Source: Mediterranea massiliensis
Lineage (GTDB): Bacteria; Bacteroidota; Bacteroidia; Bacteroidales; Bacteroidaceae
Assembly: GCA_958402075.1 (NCBI GenBank)
Contig: CATXSD010000088.1
Span: 1 to 10,445, forward strand
Direction: 5' to 3'
Length of the DNA stretch: 10,445 bases
This document shows, piece after piece, positions 1-6,994 of the stretch (its first letter is position 1; every line of letters begins with the position of its first letter). Below the pieces are notes generated by a model, which was not told the DNA's origin, ran no database searches, and worked only from the letters and a program-made list of their open reading frames with translations. A program made the position numbers and the translations under genes.

Positions 1-100
1 CCCGGCCTTGAGCCGGGATCCAGGACTCACACCGCAAGGATATGGATCCCGCATCAAGTGCGGGATGACAAGAACTGCGTCAAGGCAAAAGAAAAGTACA
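1..100. repeat. Direct repeat copy 1 (100 bp), left-truncated REP-doublet
   Basis: Positions 1-100 match 177-276 with one mismatch (A56 versus G232). The mismatch lies in the loop of a hairpin, so the stem is unaffected. The copy carries the palindromic doublet described for 172-245, but the first five bases of that element (GTCAT in copy 2) would lie just left of the window. It ends with about 31 bp of non-palindromic sequence (70-100) that is also shared. The duplicated block is therefore larger than the palindrome. Confidence 0.9.
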
Positions 101-134
101 CATCCACTACCGTAGCGCAGCCCGGACCTCCCTC

Positions 135-162
135 TGTCACCCTGAACGTAGTGAAGGATCTC
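135..162 (+). repeat. Single REP-like unit (CTGAACGTAGTGAAG type)
   Basis: A 28-bp unit with core CTGAACGTAGTGAAGGATC. It matches the two arms of the doublet at 7014-7090, with 27 of 28 bases identical to the complement of the right arm. Here it stands alone, with no inverted partner nearby. It sits in the 76-bp spacer between the two copies of the 100-bp repeat, so two different REP-like families are interleaved. Confidence 0.8.
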
Positions 163-171
163 CTCCGCTCC

Positions 172-245
172 GTCATCCCGGCCTTGAGCCGGGATCCAGG
201 ACTCACACCGCAAGGATATGGATCCCGCATCGAGTGCGGGATGAC
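172..245. repeat. REPIN-like palindromic doublet (74 bp)
   Basis: Two 26-bp arms, 172-197 and 220-245, are inverted relative to each other (outer ends GTCATCCCG and CGGGATGAC) around a 22-bp spacer. Each arm is itself an 8-bp perfect hairpin with a 5-base loop: 175-182 with 188-195, and 222-229 with 235-242. The two innermost pairs differ between the arms, but both members change together, so pairing is kept. The form resembles REP doublets (REPINs) known from other bacteria. No RAYT transposase is present in this window. The element follows the uvrA stop codon and could help end that transcript, but no T-run follows the hairpin. Confidence 0.75.
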
Positions 246-276
246 AAGAACTGCGTCAAGGCAAAAGAAAAGTACA
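177..276. repeat. Direct repeat copy 2 (100 bp)
   Basis: This is the second copy of the 1-100 block, offset by exactly 176 bp, with 99 of 100 bases identical. The copies are separated by 76 bp (101-176) that contain another repeat unit at 135-162. The high identity suggests a recent local duplication or gene conversion. It lies just downstream of the uvrA stop codon on the uvrA transcript side. Confidence 0.9.
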
Positions 277-284
277 ACACGTTC

Positions 285-3122
285 TCATTCCATTTTCAAC
301 TCTTCCCGCAGGAACTTCGGCGTATATCCCTTGCCGCTCATCGCCACTTCCTCGGGCGTGCCGCAGGACAGGACCTCTCCCCCGCCCTTGCCGCCTTCGG
401 GCCCCATATCGATGATGTAGTCCGCCATCTTGATGACGTCCAGATTATGCTCGATGACAATCACCGTATTGCCCTTGTCCACCAGACGTTCGAGGACGTT
501 CATCAGCACGCGGATATCCTCGAAATGGAGGCCGGTCGTAGGCTCGTCCAGGATATAGAGCGTCTTGCCCGTATCGCGCTTGGACAACTCCGTAGCCAGC
601 TTGACGCGCTGGCTCTCGCCGCCCGAGAGCGTAGTGCTGGACTGTCCCAGCTTGATGTAACCCAGACCCACGTCCTGGATGACCTTGATCTTGTTCAATA
701 TCTGCGGCACGTTCTCAAAGAACTCCACCGCCCGGTTGATGGTCATGTCGAGCACGTCGGCTATGGACTTGCCCTTATAGCGCACTTCCAGTGTCTCGCG
801 GTTGTAGCGCTTGCCGTGACACACCTCGCACGGCACGTACACATCCGGCAGGAAGTTCATCTCGATGGTCTTGTAACCGTTGCCTTGACAGGCCTCGCAG
901 CGGCCTCCGCTCACGTTGAACGAGAAACGTCCGGGCTTGTAGCCGCGTATCTTCGCTTCAGGCAGCCCCACAAACAGGTTGCGGATGTCGCTGAACACAC
1001 CCGTATAGGTGGCCGGATTGGATCGCGGCGTGCGTCCCAGGGGCGACTGGTCCACGTTCACCACCTTGTCGATGTACTCCAGTCCCTCGATGCTGTCATA
1101 GGGCAGCGGGTCCTGCAACGAGCGGTAGAACTTCTGCGACAGGATGGGTTGCAGCGTTTCGTTGATGAGGGTCGACTTGCCGCTGCCCGACACGCCCGTC
1201 ACACAGATGAGCTTGCCCAGCGGAAACTCCACATCGACATTCTTCAGGTTGTTGCCCCGGGCTCCTCGCAGCCACAGGCTGTGTCCGTTGCCCTTCCGGC
1301 GCTCCTTGGGCACCTCGATGGCCTGTTCGCCGTTCAGGTATTGCGAAGTCAGCGTATGCGTTTGCAACATCTCCCGCGGCGTGCCGGCAAACACCACGTT
1401 TCCTCCCAGCCGTCCGGCCTTCGGGCCCATGTCTATCACATAGTCGGCCGCCAGCATCATGTCCTTGTCGTGCTCCACCACAATCACCGTGTTGCCGATA
1501 TCTCTCAGCTCCTTCAGCGAATGGATCAGGCGCAGGTTGTCGCGCTGGTGCAGTCCGATGCTCGGCTCGTCCAGGATGTACAGCACGTTCACCAGCTGCG
1601 ACCCGATCTGGGTGGCCAGTCGGATGCGCTGGCTCTCACCGCCCGACAGGCTCACCGAACTGCGGTCCAGCGACAGGTAGTCCAGTCCCACGTCCAGCAG
1701 GAACTTCAGCCGGGTGCGTATTTCCTTCAATATCTCTGCGGCTATCTGCCGTTGCTTGTTGCTCAGATGCTCCTCCACATGCGACAGCCATTCGTACAGC
1801 TCGCTGATGTCCATCGTGGCCAGCTGCTGGATGTTCTTGTCATGGATGCGGTAGGACAAGGCCTCACGGTTCAGCTTGGCTCCGTGACACTCCGGACAGG
1901 TGGCGGTGCGGGCAAACTGCTCGGCCCACTTCTGTGCCGTGGCCGAAGCGTCGCGGTCCTGCAGCATCTGGATGTATTTCACCACGCCTTCGTACGTCAC
2001 GAAGTAGTCCGACGACGTACCCACCAGCTGGCTCTTGATCTTCAGCCGTTCGTCCGAGCCGTAGAGTATTTCGTCTATCGCCTCGTCGGGCAGTTCCTTG
2101 ACGGGTGTCTTCAGGTTGGCGTCATACTTCTCCAGCAACGCCTCTATCTGCCAGAATATCATGCTGTTCTTGTACTTGCCCAGCGGAACCACCGCTCCGT
2201 TGTACACCGACAGCTCGCGGTCGGGAATCACCTTGTCGATGTCTATCTGGTTCACCACGCCCAACCCCTTGCACTTTGGACAGGCACCTTGCGGAGAGTT
2301 AAACGAGAAGTTGTGCGGCGCCGGTTCCTTGTACGACAGGCCCGTCACGGGGCACATCAGCCGCTTGCTGTAGTGGCGTACGCTTTCCGTCTGCGCGTCC
2401 AGTATCATCATCAGTCCGTCGCCCTGGCGCATGGCCGTAGCCACGCTGTTCTTCAGCCGGGTGTCATCCTTATCGGCCACCACCAGCTTGTCGATGACCA
2501 CCTCCACATCGTGGTTTTTGTAGCGGTCCAGCTTCATGCCCGGCAGGGCCTCCTTCAGCTCGCCGTCCACCCGCACGTACAGGTAACCCTTCTTCCTCAC
2601 CTGCTCGAACAGCTCCTTGTAGTGTCCCTTTCGGTTGCGCACCAGCGGGGCCAGCAGGTAGATGCGCTTGCCCTTGTAGTCCCTCAGGATGAGGTCCAGA
2701 ATCTGTTCTTCGGTGTACTTCACCATCTTCTCGCCGCTCAGGTACGAGTAGGCCTCCCCGGCCCTTGCATAGAGCAGACGCAGGAAGTCGTAAATCTCGG
2801 TCGTGGTACCCACCGTAGAACGCGGGTTCTTGTTCGTCGTCTTCTGTTCGATGGAGATCACCGGGCTCAGTCCCGTAATCTTGTCCACGTCCGGCCGTTC
2901 CAGGTTGCCCAGGAAGTTACGTGCATAGGCCGAGAACGTCTCGATGTAGCGCCGCTGCCCTTCGGCAAAGAGCGTGTCGAAGGCCAGCGACGACTTTCCG
3001 CTGCCGCTCAGGCCGGTAATCACCGTCAGGCTGTTCCGCGGAATCTGCACGTCGATGTTCTTCAGGTTGTGCACCCGTGCGCCATAGACGTTGATATATT
3101 CGTTTTCTTCTGTTTGTTGCAT
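285..3122 (-). CDS. uvrA: Excinuclease ABC subunit A (UvrA)
   Basis: This is the damage-sensing ATPase of nucleotide excision repair; it scans DNA as a dimer and loads UvrB. The 945 residues are close to the 940 of E. coli UvrA. Two ABC ATPase halves are visible: Walker A GLSGSGKS at 37-44 and GVSGSGKS at 643-650, signature LSGGESQR at 492 and 832, and Walker B LYILDEP near 514 and 855. Zinc-finger cysteines occur as CPKC (281-284) with CPEC (409-412), and as CEAC (742-745) with CEVC (765-768), 19 residues apart. The region around 130-250, including APLVRNRKGHYKELFEQ, is the UvrB-interacting domain. Its presence marks a canonical repair UvrA rather than a UvrA2 paralogue. The ATG at 3122 gives the normal N-terminus. 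The gene is transcribed alone, divergently from the LysM gene. The protein is complete, with no frameshift or missing motif. Confidence 0.98.
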   Translation of the reverse strand: MQQTEENEYINVYGARVHNLKNIDVQIPRNSLTVITGLSGSGKSSLAFDTLFAEGQRRYIETFSAYARNFLGNLERPDVDKITGLSPVISIEQKTTNKNPRSTVGTTTEIYDFLRLLYARAGEAYSYLSGEKMVKYTEEQILDLILRDYKGKRIYLLAPLVRNRKGHYKELFEQVRKKGYLYVRVDGELKEALPGMKLDRYKNHDVEVVIDKLVVADKDDTRLKNSVATAMRQGDGLMMILDAQTESVRHYSKRLMCPVTGLSYKEPAPHNFSFNSPQGACPKCKGLGVVNQIDIDKVIPDRELSVYNGAVVPLGKYKNSMIFWQIEALLEKYDANLKTPVKELPDEAIDEILYGSDERLKIKSQLVGTSSDYFVTYEGVVKYIQMLQDRDASATAQKWAEQFARTATCPECHGAKLNREALSYRIHDKNIQQLATMDISELYEWLSHVEEHLSNKQRQIAAEILKEIRTRLKFLLDVGLDYLSLDRSSVSLSGGESQRIRLATQIGSQLVNVLYILDEPSIGLHQRDNLRLIHSLKELRDIGNTVIVVEHDKDMMLAADYVIDMGPKAGRLGGNVVFAGTPREMLQTHTLTSQYLNGEQAIEVPKERRKGNGHSLWLRGARGNNLKNVDVEFPLGKLICVTGVSGSGKSTLINETLQPILSQKFYRSLQDPLPYDSIEGLEYIDKVVNVDQSPLGRTPRSNPATYTGVFSDIRNLFVGLPEAKIRGYKPGRFSFNVSGGRCEACQGNGYKTIEMNFLPDVYVPCEVCHGKRYNRETLEVRYKGKSIADVLDMTINRAVEFFENVPQILNKIKVIQDVGLGYIKLGQSSTTLSGGESQRVKLATELSKRDTGKTLYILDEPTTGLHFEDIRVLMNVLERLVDKGNTVIVIEHNLDVIKMADYIIDMGPEGGKGGGEVLSCGTPEEVAMSGKGYTPKFLREELKME

Positions 3123-3145
3123 ATCTTCGGCATTTTTTCAAATCG

Positions 3146-3153
3146 CAAAAATA
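3146..3153 (-). promoter_or_regulatory. Possible -7 box of the uvrA promoter
   Basis: Read on the minus strand this is TATTTTTG, a full match to the Bacteroidetes -7 consensus TAnnTTTG, about 24 bp before the uvrA start codon. No good TTTG -33 box is found 19-21 bp further upstream (3173-3178 reads CAGCCG on the plus strand). The call rests on one box. The implied leader is only about 15 nt. Confidence 0.4.
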
Positions 3154-3232
3154 AGGGTTTCTCGGCGAAAAACAGCCGCTCCGGCGTTTTTTTCGGATTT
3201 CAGGGGGTGAATATTATTTCTTAACTCAAACC

Positions 3233-3265
3233 TTTGGATGAAATGCGACATTATTGCTACCTTTG
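3233..3265 (+). promoter_or_regulatory. Bacteroidetes-type promoter of the LysM/porin pair
   Basis: TTTG at 3233-3236, a 21-bp spacer and TACCTTTG at 3258-3265 exactly match the primary sigma consensus of Bacteroidetes (TTTG-N19-21-TAnnTTTG). Transcription should begin a few bases after 3270, leaving a leader of about 40 nt before the ATG at 3316. No Shine-Dalgarno sequence precedes that ATG, as is usual in this phylum. Confidence 0.8.
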
Positions 3266-3315
3266 CAGCTACTTTGGGAATAATTTAATTGTAGAAACCA
3301 AACGGACCGAATCGA

Positions 3316-5109
3316 ATGAAAGCATTAAAACGCACCGTCTTTTCCCTGTTGCTGGCCGCCACGTGGGGCCTGAACCTCTTCGCACAGGAGAACCAGACCT
3401 ATTTTCTGCATACCATTGAGAAAGGGCAAAGCCTCTATTCCATCGCCAGCATGTACGGCGTCAGCCAGGCCGACATCGTCCGCCTGAACCCCGGCAGCGA
3501 TGAAAAGATATACGTCGGACGCACCCTGCGCATCCCGCGCCAGGAAGAAAGCCGGACCCAGGAAACCTACCACACCATCGTCGCCGGAGAAACGCTCTAC
3601 CGCCTCAGTGTGAACTATGGCATCAGCGTACAAGCCATCTGCGCCGCCAACCCCGGTCTCGATGCTCGGAACTTCCGTACCGGCCAGGTCATCCGCATTC
3701 CGGCCAAGACCGATGACAATACCCTGACCACGTCTGCCCCGACCTCCCAGCCACAGCAGCCGCAGCAGTCCCGTGAACTCCGTCCCAACTGCCGCGACAT
3801 GCACAAGGTGAAGCGCAAGGAGACGGTCTACAGCATCAGCCGCGAATACGGCATCACCGAAGCCGAACTCATTGCTGCCAACCCCGAACTGAAAGGCGAC
3901 AACAAGCTCAAGCGCGGCAGCTTCCTCTGCATCCCCTATCCCGAAGAAACTTCGACGCCTTCCACTCCAGCTCCGCAGGCCGCTCCCAGCAACGACGAGC
4001 TCTTCCGGGAGAACAGCGGCGAGGCCCGCCAGTACAAGACCCTCAAGGCAGCCGTCATCCTGCCCATCCTGCCCGAAGGTGCCCAGCGCAACGAGTCGTC
4101 CCGCATGGTGGAATACTACGAAGGCTTCCTCATGGCCGTCGACAGCCTGAAGCGTTCCGGTGTTTCCGTCGACCTCTATACCTACAATTCCGGTCCCGAA
4201 AAGGCCTCCCTGCAGAGCATTCTGGCCCGTCGCGAGATGCAGGACGTCCACATCATCTTCGGTCCGCTCTACCAGGAGCACATCGCTCCGCTGGCCGCGT
4301 TTGCCAAGAAGAAAGGCATTCGCCTCGTCATCCCCTTCACGTCGAAGGACAACTCCGTGTTCCGCAATCCCTATATCTATCAGGTCAACACGCCGCAGTC
4401 CTACCTCTATTCCGAAGTCTACGACCACTTCACCCGCATTTTCCGCCGTCCCAATGTCATCTTCATCGACACCCGCGACAGCGGCCGCAAGGAGAAGACC
4501 GAATTCATCCAGGGCCTGAAGGACGAGCTGAAGAGCCGTTCCATCCCGATGGTTACCCTGAGCGACACCGTCACCTCTCCGTCACTCGGTGCCGCCCTGC
4601 GTCCCGGCTACGAGAACATCTTCATTCCGACGTCGGGCAGCAACGTGGCGCTCATCAAGCTGCTTCCGCAGCTCACACTCACCGTCCGCCAGCATCCCGA
4701 GGCCGAATGCCGTCTCTTCGGCTACCCCGAATGGCAGACCTACACCAAAGATCATCTCGAGTCGTTCTTCGAACTCGACACCTATATCTACTCGTCGTTC
4801 TACACCAACAACCTGCTCCCCACGGCCGTCAGCTTCACCAACAGCTACCGCCGCTGGTTCGGCAAGGACATGGAAGAGCGCTATCCCAAGTACGGCATGC
4901 TGGGCTTCGACACCGGCTACTACTTCCTCAAGGGCCTGTCCCGCTACGGTTCCGAGTTCGAAGAAAACATCTCCGGCTTCCAGACCGTCCCCATCCAGAC
5001 CGGCTTCAAGTTCCAGCGTGTCAACAACTGGGGCGGCTTCATCAACCGCAAGGTGTTCTTCGTCCGCTTCTCCAGGGAGTACGAGGTGGTCAAGCTGGAC
5101 TTTGATTGA
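3316..5109 (+). CDS. Secreted LysM (x3) and type 1 periplasmic-binding-fold protein
   Basis: The 597-residue protein probably anchors to peptidoglycan in the periplasm. Residues 1-23 form a signal peptide ending in LFAQ. Three LysM domains follow at about 29-74, 84-129 and 162-207. Each has the YS/YR-hydrophobic, YG(I/V), N-P and R-I-P pattern, as in QSLYSIASMYGVS then LNPGS and LRIP. Low-complexity linkers rich in Pro, Gln, Ser and Thr lie at 130-158 and 210-235. From about 240 to the end is a fold like the substrate-binding proteins of branched-chain amino acid transporters, with VILPILPEGAQ, a GFLMAVDSL helix and HIIFGPLYQEHIAPLA. No ABC permease or ATPase gene is adjacent, so transport is not supported. 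A structural role or control of peptidoglycan synthesis, like LpoA, is an inference. It probably shares a transcript with the barrel gene 42 bp downstream. Confidence 0.9.
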   Translation: MKALKRTVFSLLLAATWGLNLFAQENQTYFLHTIEKGQSLYSIASMYGVSQADIVRLNPGSDEKIYVGRTLRIPRQEESRTQETYHTIVAGETLYRLSVNYGISVQAICAANPGLDARNFRTGQVIRIPAKTDDNTLTTSAPTSQPQQPQQSRELRPNCRDMHKVKRKETVYSISREYGITEAELIAANPELKGDNKLKRGSFLCIPYPEETSTPSTPAPQAAPSNDELFRENSGEARQYKTLKAAVILPILPEGAQRNESSRMVEYYEGFLMAVDSLKRSGVSVDLYTYNSGPEKASLQSILARREMQDVHIIFGPLYQEHIAPLAAFAKKKGIRLVIPFTSKDNSVFRNPYIYQVNTPQSYLYSEVYDHFTRIFRRPNVIFIDTRDSGRKEKTEFIQGLKDELKSRSIPMVTLSDTVTSPSLGAALRPGYENIFIPTSGSNVALIKLLPQLTLTVRQHPEAECRLFGYPEWQTYTKDHLESFFELDTYIYSSFYTNNLLPTAVSFTNSYRRWFGKDMEERYPKYGMLGFDTGYYFLKGLSRYGSEFEENISGFQTVPIQTGFKFQRVNNWGGFINRKVFFVRFSREYEVVKLDFD

Positions 5110-5151
5110 TAGAGAAATGAGAATGGAAAATTGAGAATGGAACGTTACCGA

Positions 5152-5841
5152 ATGAAACTGAAAACCCTACTTCCCGCCACCCTGCTGCTGTCCGCCCTGG
5201 CTGCTCCCCTGCATGCCCAGATGGGCGAACAACGCTATAACTTCACCGTCGGCATCAACGGCGGCGTCAACCTCAACAGCGTCAGCTTCTCGCCCAGCAT
5301 CCAGCAGAAGAACCTGATGGGCCCCACAGGCGGCATCACGCTGCGCTACGTCTCCGAGCGTTTCTTCCGCATGATCTGCGGCGTACAGCTCGAGGTCAAC
5401 TATTCGCAGCACGGCTGGGACGAATACTACCAGGACTATCCCGAACTGCAATACACCCGCAAGATGAACTATGTCGAACTGCCCTTCCTGGCCCACCTGG
5501 CCTTCGGTAAAGAAGGTCACGGCATGCAGTTCTTCCTCAACGCCGGCCCCCAGATAGGCTTCTTCCTCAACGAGAGCCACACCCAGAGCGGTCCGTGGGA
5601 AGACTACTCCGGCTTCACCGTCGAGCAGCACGACATGCCTGTCGAGAACAAGTTCGATTACGGCATCACTGCCGGAGTCGGTGTCGAGCTCCGCACCAAG
5701 ATTGGCCATTTCCAGGTCGAAGGACGCTACTACTACGCCCTCTCCGACTTCTACCACACCACGAAGAAAGACTACTTCGCCCGTGCCGCCCACGGCGTCA
5801 TCGGCATCAAGATGGCCTACCTGTTCGACATCACCAAGTGA
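5152..5841 (+). CDS. PorT-like outer-membrane beta-barrel protein
   Basis: A 229-residue small barrel (OMP beta-barrel/PorT type). A clear signal peptide covers residues 1-22 (MKLKTLLPATLLLSALAAPL, then HAQ). After it come alternating aromatic and glycine strands, such as FTVGINGGVNL, and the YVELPFLAHLAFG motif near 107 that is typical of the family. The chain ends in a short strand, MAYLFDITK. I chose the ATG at 5152 because it starts the signal peptide directly. In-frame alternatives are ATG 5137 and TTG 5131, but 5111-5142 is low-complexity spacer DNA of a kind also seen at 8643-8672. PorT itself serves type IX secretion in Porphyromonas. Nothing here shows that role, so I call only the fold. 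Co-transcription with the LysM gene is likely. Confidence 0.85.
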   Translation: MKLKTLLPATLLLSALAAPLHAQMGEQRYNFTVGINGGVNLNSVSFSPSIQQKNLMGPTGGITLRYVSERFFRMICGVQLEVNYSQHGWDEYYQDYPELQYTRKMNYVELPFLAHLAFGKEGHGMQFFLNAGPQIGFFLNESHTQSGPWEDYSGFTVEQHDMPVENKFDYGITAGVGVELRTKIGHFQVEGRYYYALSDFYHTTKKDYFARAAHGVIGIKMAYLFDITK

Positions 5842-5873
5842 CCTCTCTCCCGGGGGACACGCTTCCCCCCGGC

Positions 5874-5956
5874 AAAAAAATATTCAGGCACGGATTACGC
5901 GGAATGTTCACATCGACCTCCTTTCGGTCAGTGTATTCGCGTAAACCGTGCCTGAA
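5874..5956 (-). terminator. Long nested hairpin plus T-run ending the DUF4293 transcript
   Basis: Arms 5883-5893 and 5946-5956 (TTCAGGCACGG and its complement) pair over 11 bp. After one mismatch they continue as 5895-5901 with 5938-5944 (TTACGCG/CGCGTAA), and there is a small GACC/GGTC hairpin at 5915-5929. On the minus strand the structure is followed directly by TATTTTTTT (5882-5874), the layout of an intrinsic terminator for the bamD-rpoZ-DUF4293 side. On the plus strand no T-run follows, so it would end the porin transcript less well. Confidence 0.6.
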
Positions 5957-5985
5957 AACGTTATAGGCACGCCTTCTGTCGCCTC

Positions 5986-6453
5986 TTAGCGCGAAGGACG
6001 CAGTCTGTCGGCCGCCTTCACCATCACCTCGTCCCGGTAGATGGCACGGAAAGCCAGATAATTCAAAATGATGCACACGGCAGGCAGACACAAGGCCCAT
6101 CCCACCTGAAAGCCCGCCACGTCCAGACGGTCCTTCAATACATACCAGAATACGCCGAACACCACGTAATACCCAATCAGCAGCACACTGTTGAAGATGG
6201 TCATACGCACCTGCAACATGCGGTTGCGGAACAGGAAGATGGTGCCGAACGCCACGATGGCACTCAGCAGCAGGAGGCCGAAGACACCCCATGTCGACTG
6301 GAAGCCACCGTCGGCCAGCGTCACGCCCAGCGGCTTGAACGCCAGCGTATTCACTCCGTCGGCAGCGATAAAGTGTCCGGCAGGCAGGCACATGGCCACT
6401 ACCAGCAACACCGTCACCACCAGGAGATATACCGATTGGATGCGCTGTATCAT
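5986..6453 (-). CDS. DUF4293 family membrane protein
   Basis: A 155-residue protein of unknown function that matches the Bacteroidetes DUF4293 family by its MIQRIQSVYLL start, four hydrophobic segments and charged tail (DEVMVKAADRLR). Membrane helices are predicted by eye at about 7-24, 54-75, 86-105 and 115-135. The loop between the first two (25-53) should face the periplasm. Its ATG overlaps the rpoZ stop codon by one base (TAATG), which suggests translational coupling. No catalytic motif is visible and no function is assigned. Confidence 0.85.
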   Translation of the reverse strand: MIQRIQSVYLLVVTVLLVVAMCLPAGHFIAADGVNTLAFKPLGVTLADGGFQSTWGVFGLLLLSAIVAFGTIFLFRNRMLQVRMTIFNSVLLIGYYVVFGVFWYVLKDRLDVAGFQVGWALCLPAVCIILNYLAFRAIYRDEVMVKAADRLRPSR

Positions 6454-6788
6454 TACTGCAGTTTTTCTTTTTCCTTGGCCGGATTGCGGTAGTACACCTT
6501 TCCTTCGATGTATTCCTGCGTAGCAATCAACGTCGGTTTCGGAAGTTTCTCATAATAGCGCGAAATCTCTATCTGCTCACGGTTCTCGAACACCTCTTCC
6601 AGGTTGTCGTTGTAGGAAGCAAATTCAGCCAGCTTCTTCGACAGATCGTTCTTGATTTCCACACTGATCTGGTTGGCGCGCTTGCCGATGATAGCCACTG
6701 TTTCATAGATGTTGCCCGTGTCTTCACACAGCTCCATCAAGTCGCGTGTTACGGTTGTTGTAGGAGCATTGGTTTTTCTGTAATCCAT
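6453..6788 (-). CDS. rpoZ: DNA-directed RNA polymerase omega subunit
   Basis: A 111-residue small polymerase subunit that helps beta-prime fold and assemble. The N-terminal half holds the conserved omega core, TGNIYETVAIIGKRANQIS at about 24-42, equivalent to the variable-variable-ARRARQ helix of E. coli omega. TTVTRDLMEL before it is typical of Bacteroidetes omega. The C-terminal half (about 70-111) is an extension rich in Tyr, Lys and Glu, seen in this phylum. The start codon at 6788 has an A/T-rich leader and no Shine-Dalgarno sequence. I find no TAnnTTTG promoter directly upstream, so it may be read from the bamD promoter through the repeat-filled gap. It is coupled to the DUF4293 gene by TAATG. 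Confidence 0.92.
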   Translation of the reverse strand: MDYRKTNAPTTTVTRDLMELCEDTGNIYETVAIIGKRANQISVEIKNDLSKKLAEFASYNDNLEEVFENREQIEISRYYEKLPKPTLIATQEYIEGKVYYRNPAKEKEKLQ

Positions 6789-6830
6789 AAATTTCTATCT
6801 ATTATATATTTAATAATTTCCTTTGGTAGT

Positions 6831-6994
6831 TAAGAAGTTACAGAAGTTATCACTTCGCTGCGCTCCGTTAGAAGTTAAGCCAATAGTCCTGCAACAGGAA
6901 ACCGGTTGTCTTTCTATCGGCCTTTAACTTCTTAGCCCGCTCTGCGGGCGATTAACTCCTTCAGTTCTTTAACTCCTGTAAGGGTATGTCAAAA
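6831..6994. repeat. Composite palindromic element, copy 1 (GAAGTTA/TGTCAAAA family)
   Basis: The left side has 9-bp-period units AAGAAGTTA and CAGAAGTTA (6832-6849). The right side has TTAACTCCT, TCAGTTCTT and TAACTCCTG, which pair with them imperfectly. Inside, GAAGTTAAGCCAATAG (6871-6886) is complementary, with gaps, to CTATCGGCCTTTAACTTC (6914-6931). A 6-bp hairpin with loop TCT (GCCCGC/GCGGGC) follows. The element closes with TGTCAAAA (6987-6994). It shares ordered blocks with 10186-10334, so the two are copies of one family. No coding potential was found in it. Confidence 0.7.

Noticed and set aside
234..3224. A 996-codon open frame on the plus strand opposite uvrA
   Set aside because: It is antisense to a clear, full-length UvrA. 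Its translation is low-complexity, rich in His, Leu, Val, Gln and Arg, with no domain. It arises from GC-rich third-position use in uvrA.
3325..4428. A 367-codon minus-strand frame opposite the LysM gene
   Set aside because: The protein it would encode is rich in Gly, Val, Asp and Ala with no motif, while the plus strand encodes recognisable LysM and binding domains.
5131..5151. Earlier TTG or ATG start of the porin gene
   Set aside because: Possible, but the extra residues come from spacer-repeat sequence and add nothing to the signal peptide that begins at 5152. ATG 5137 cannot be excluded.
5850..5872. Hairpin CCGGGGG/CCCCCGG as a terminator for the porin gene
   Set aside because: The stem is good, but on the plus strand it is followed by CAAAAAAA, not T residues. 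On the minus strand the T-run comes before this stem and after the larger one.
6789..6830. Separate rpoZ promoter
   Set aside because: The stretch is A/T-rich, but no TAnnTTTG or TTTG box is found on the minus strand here.
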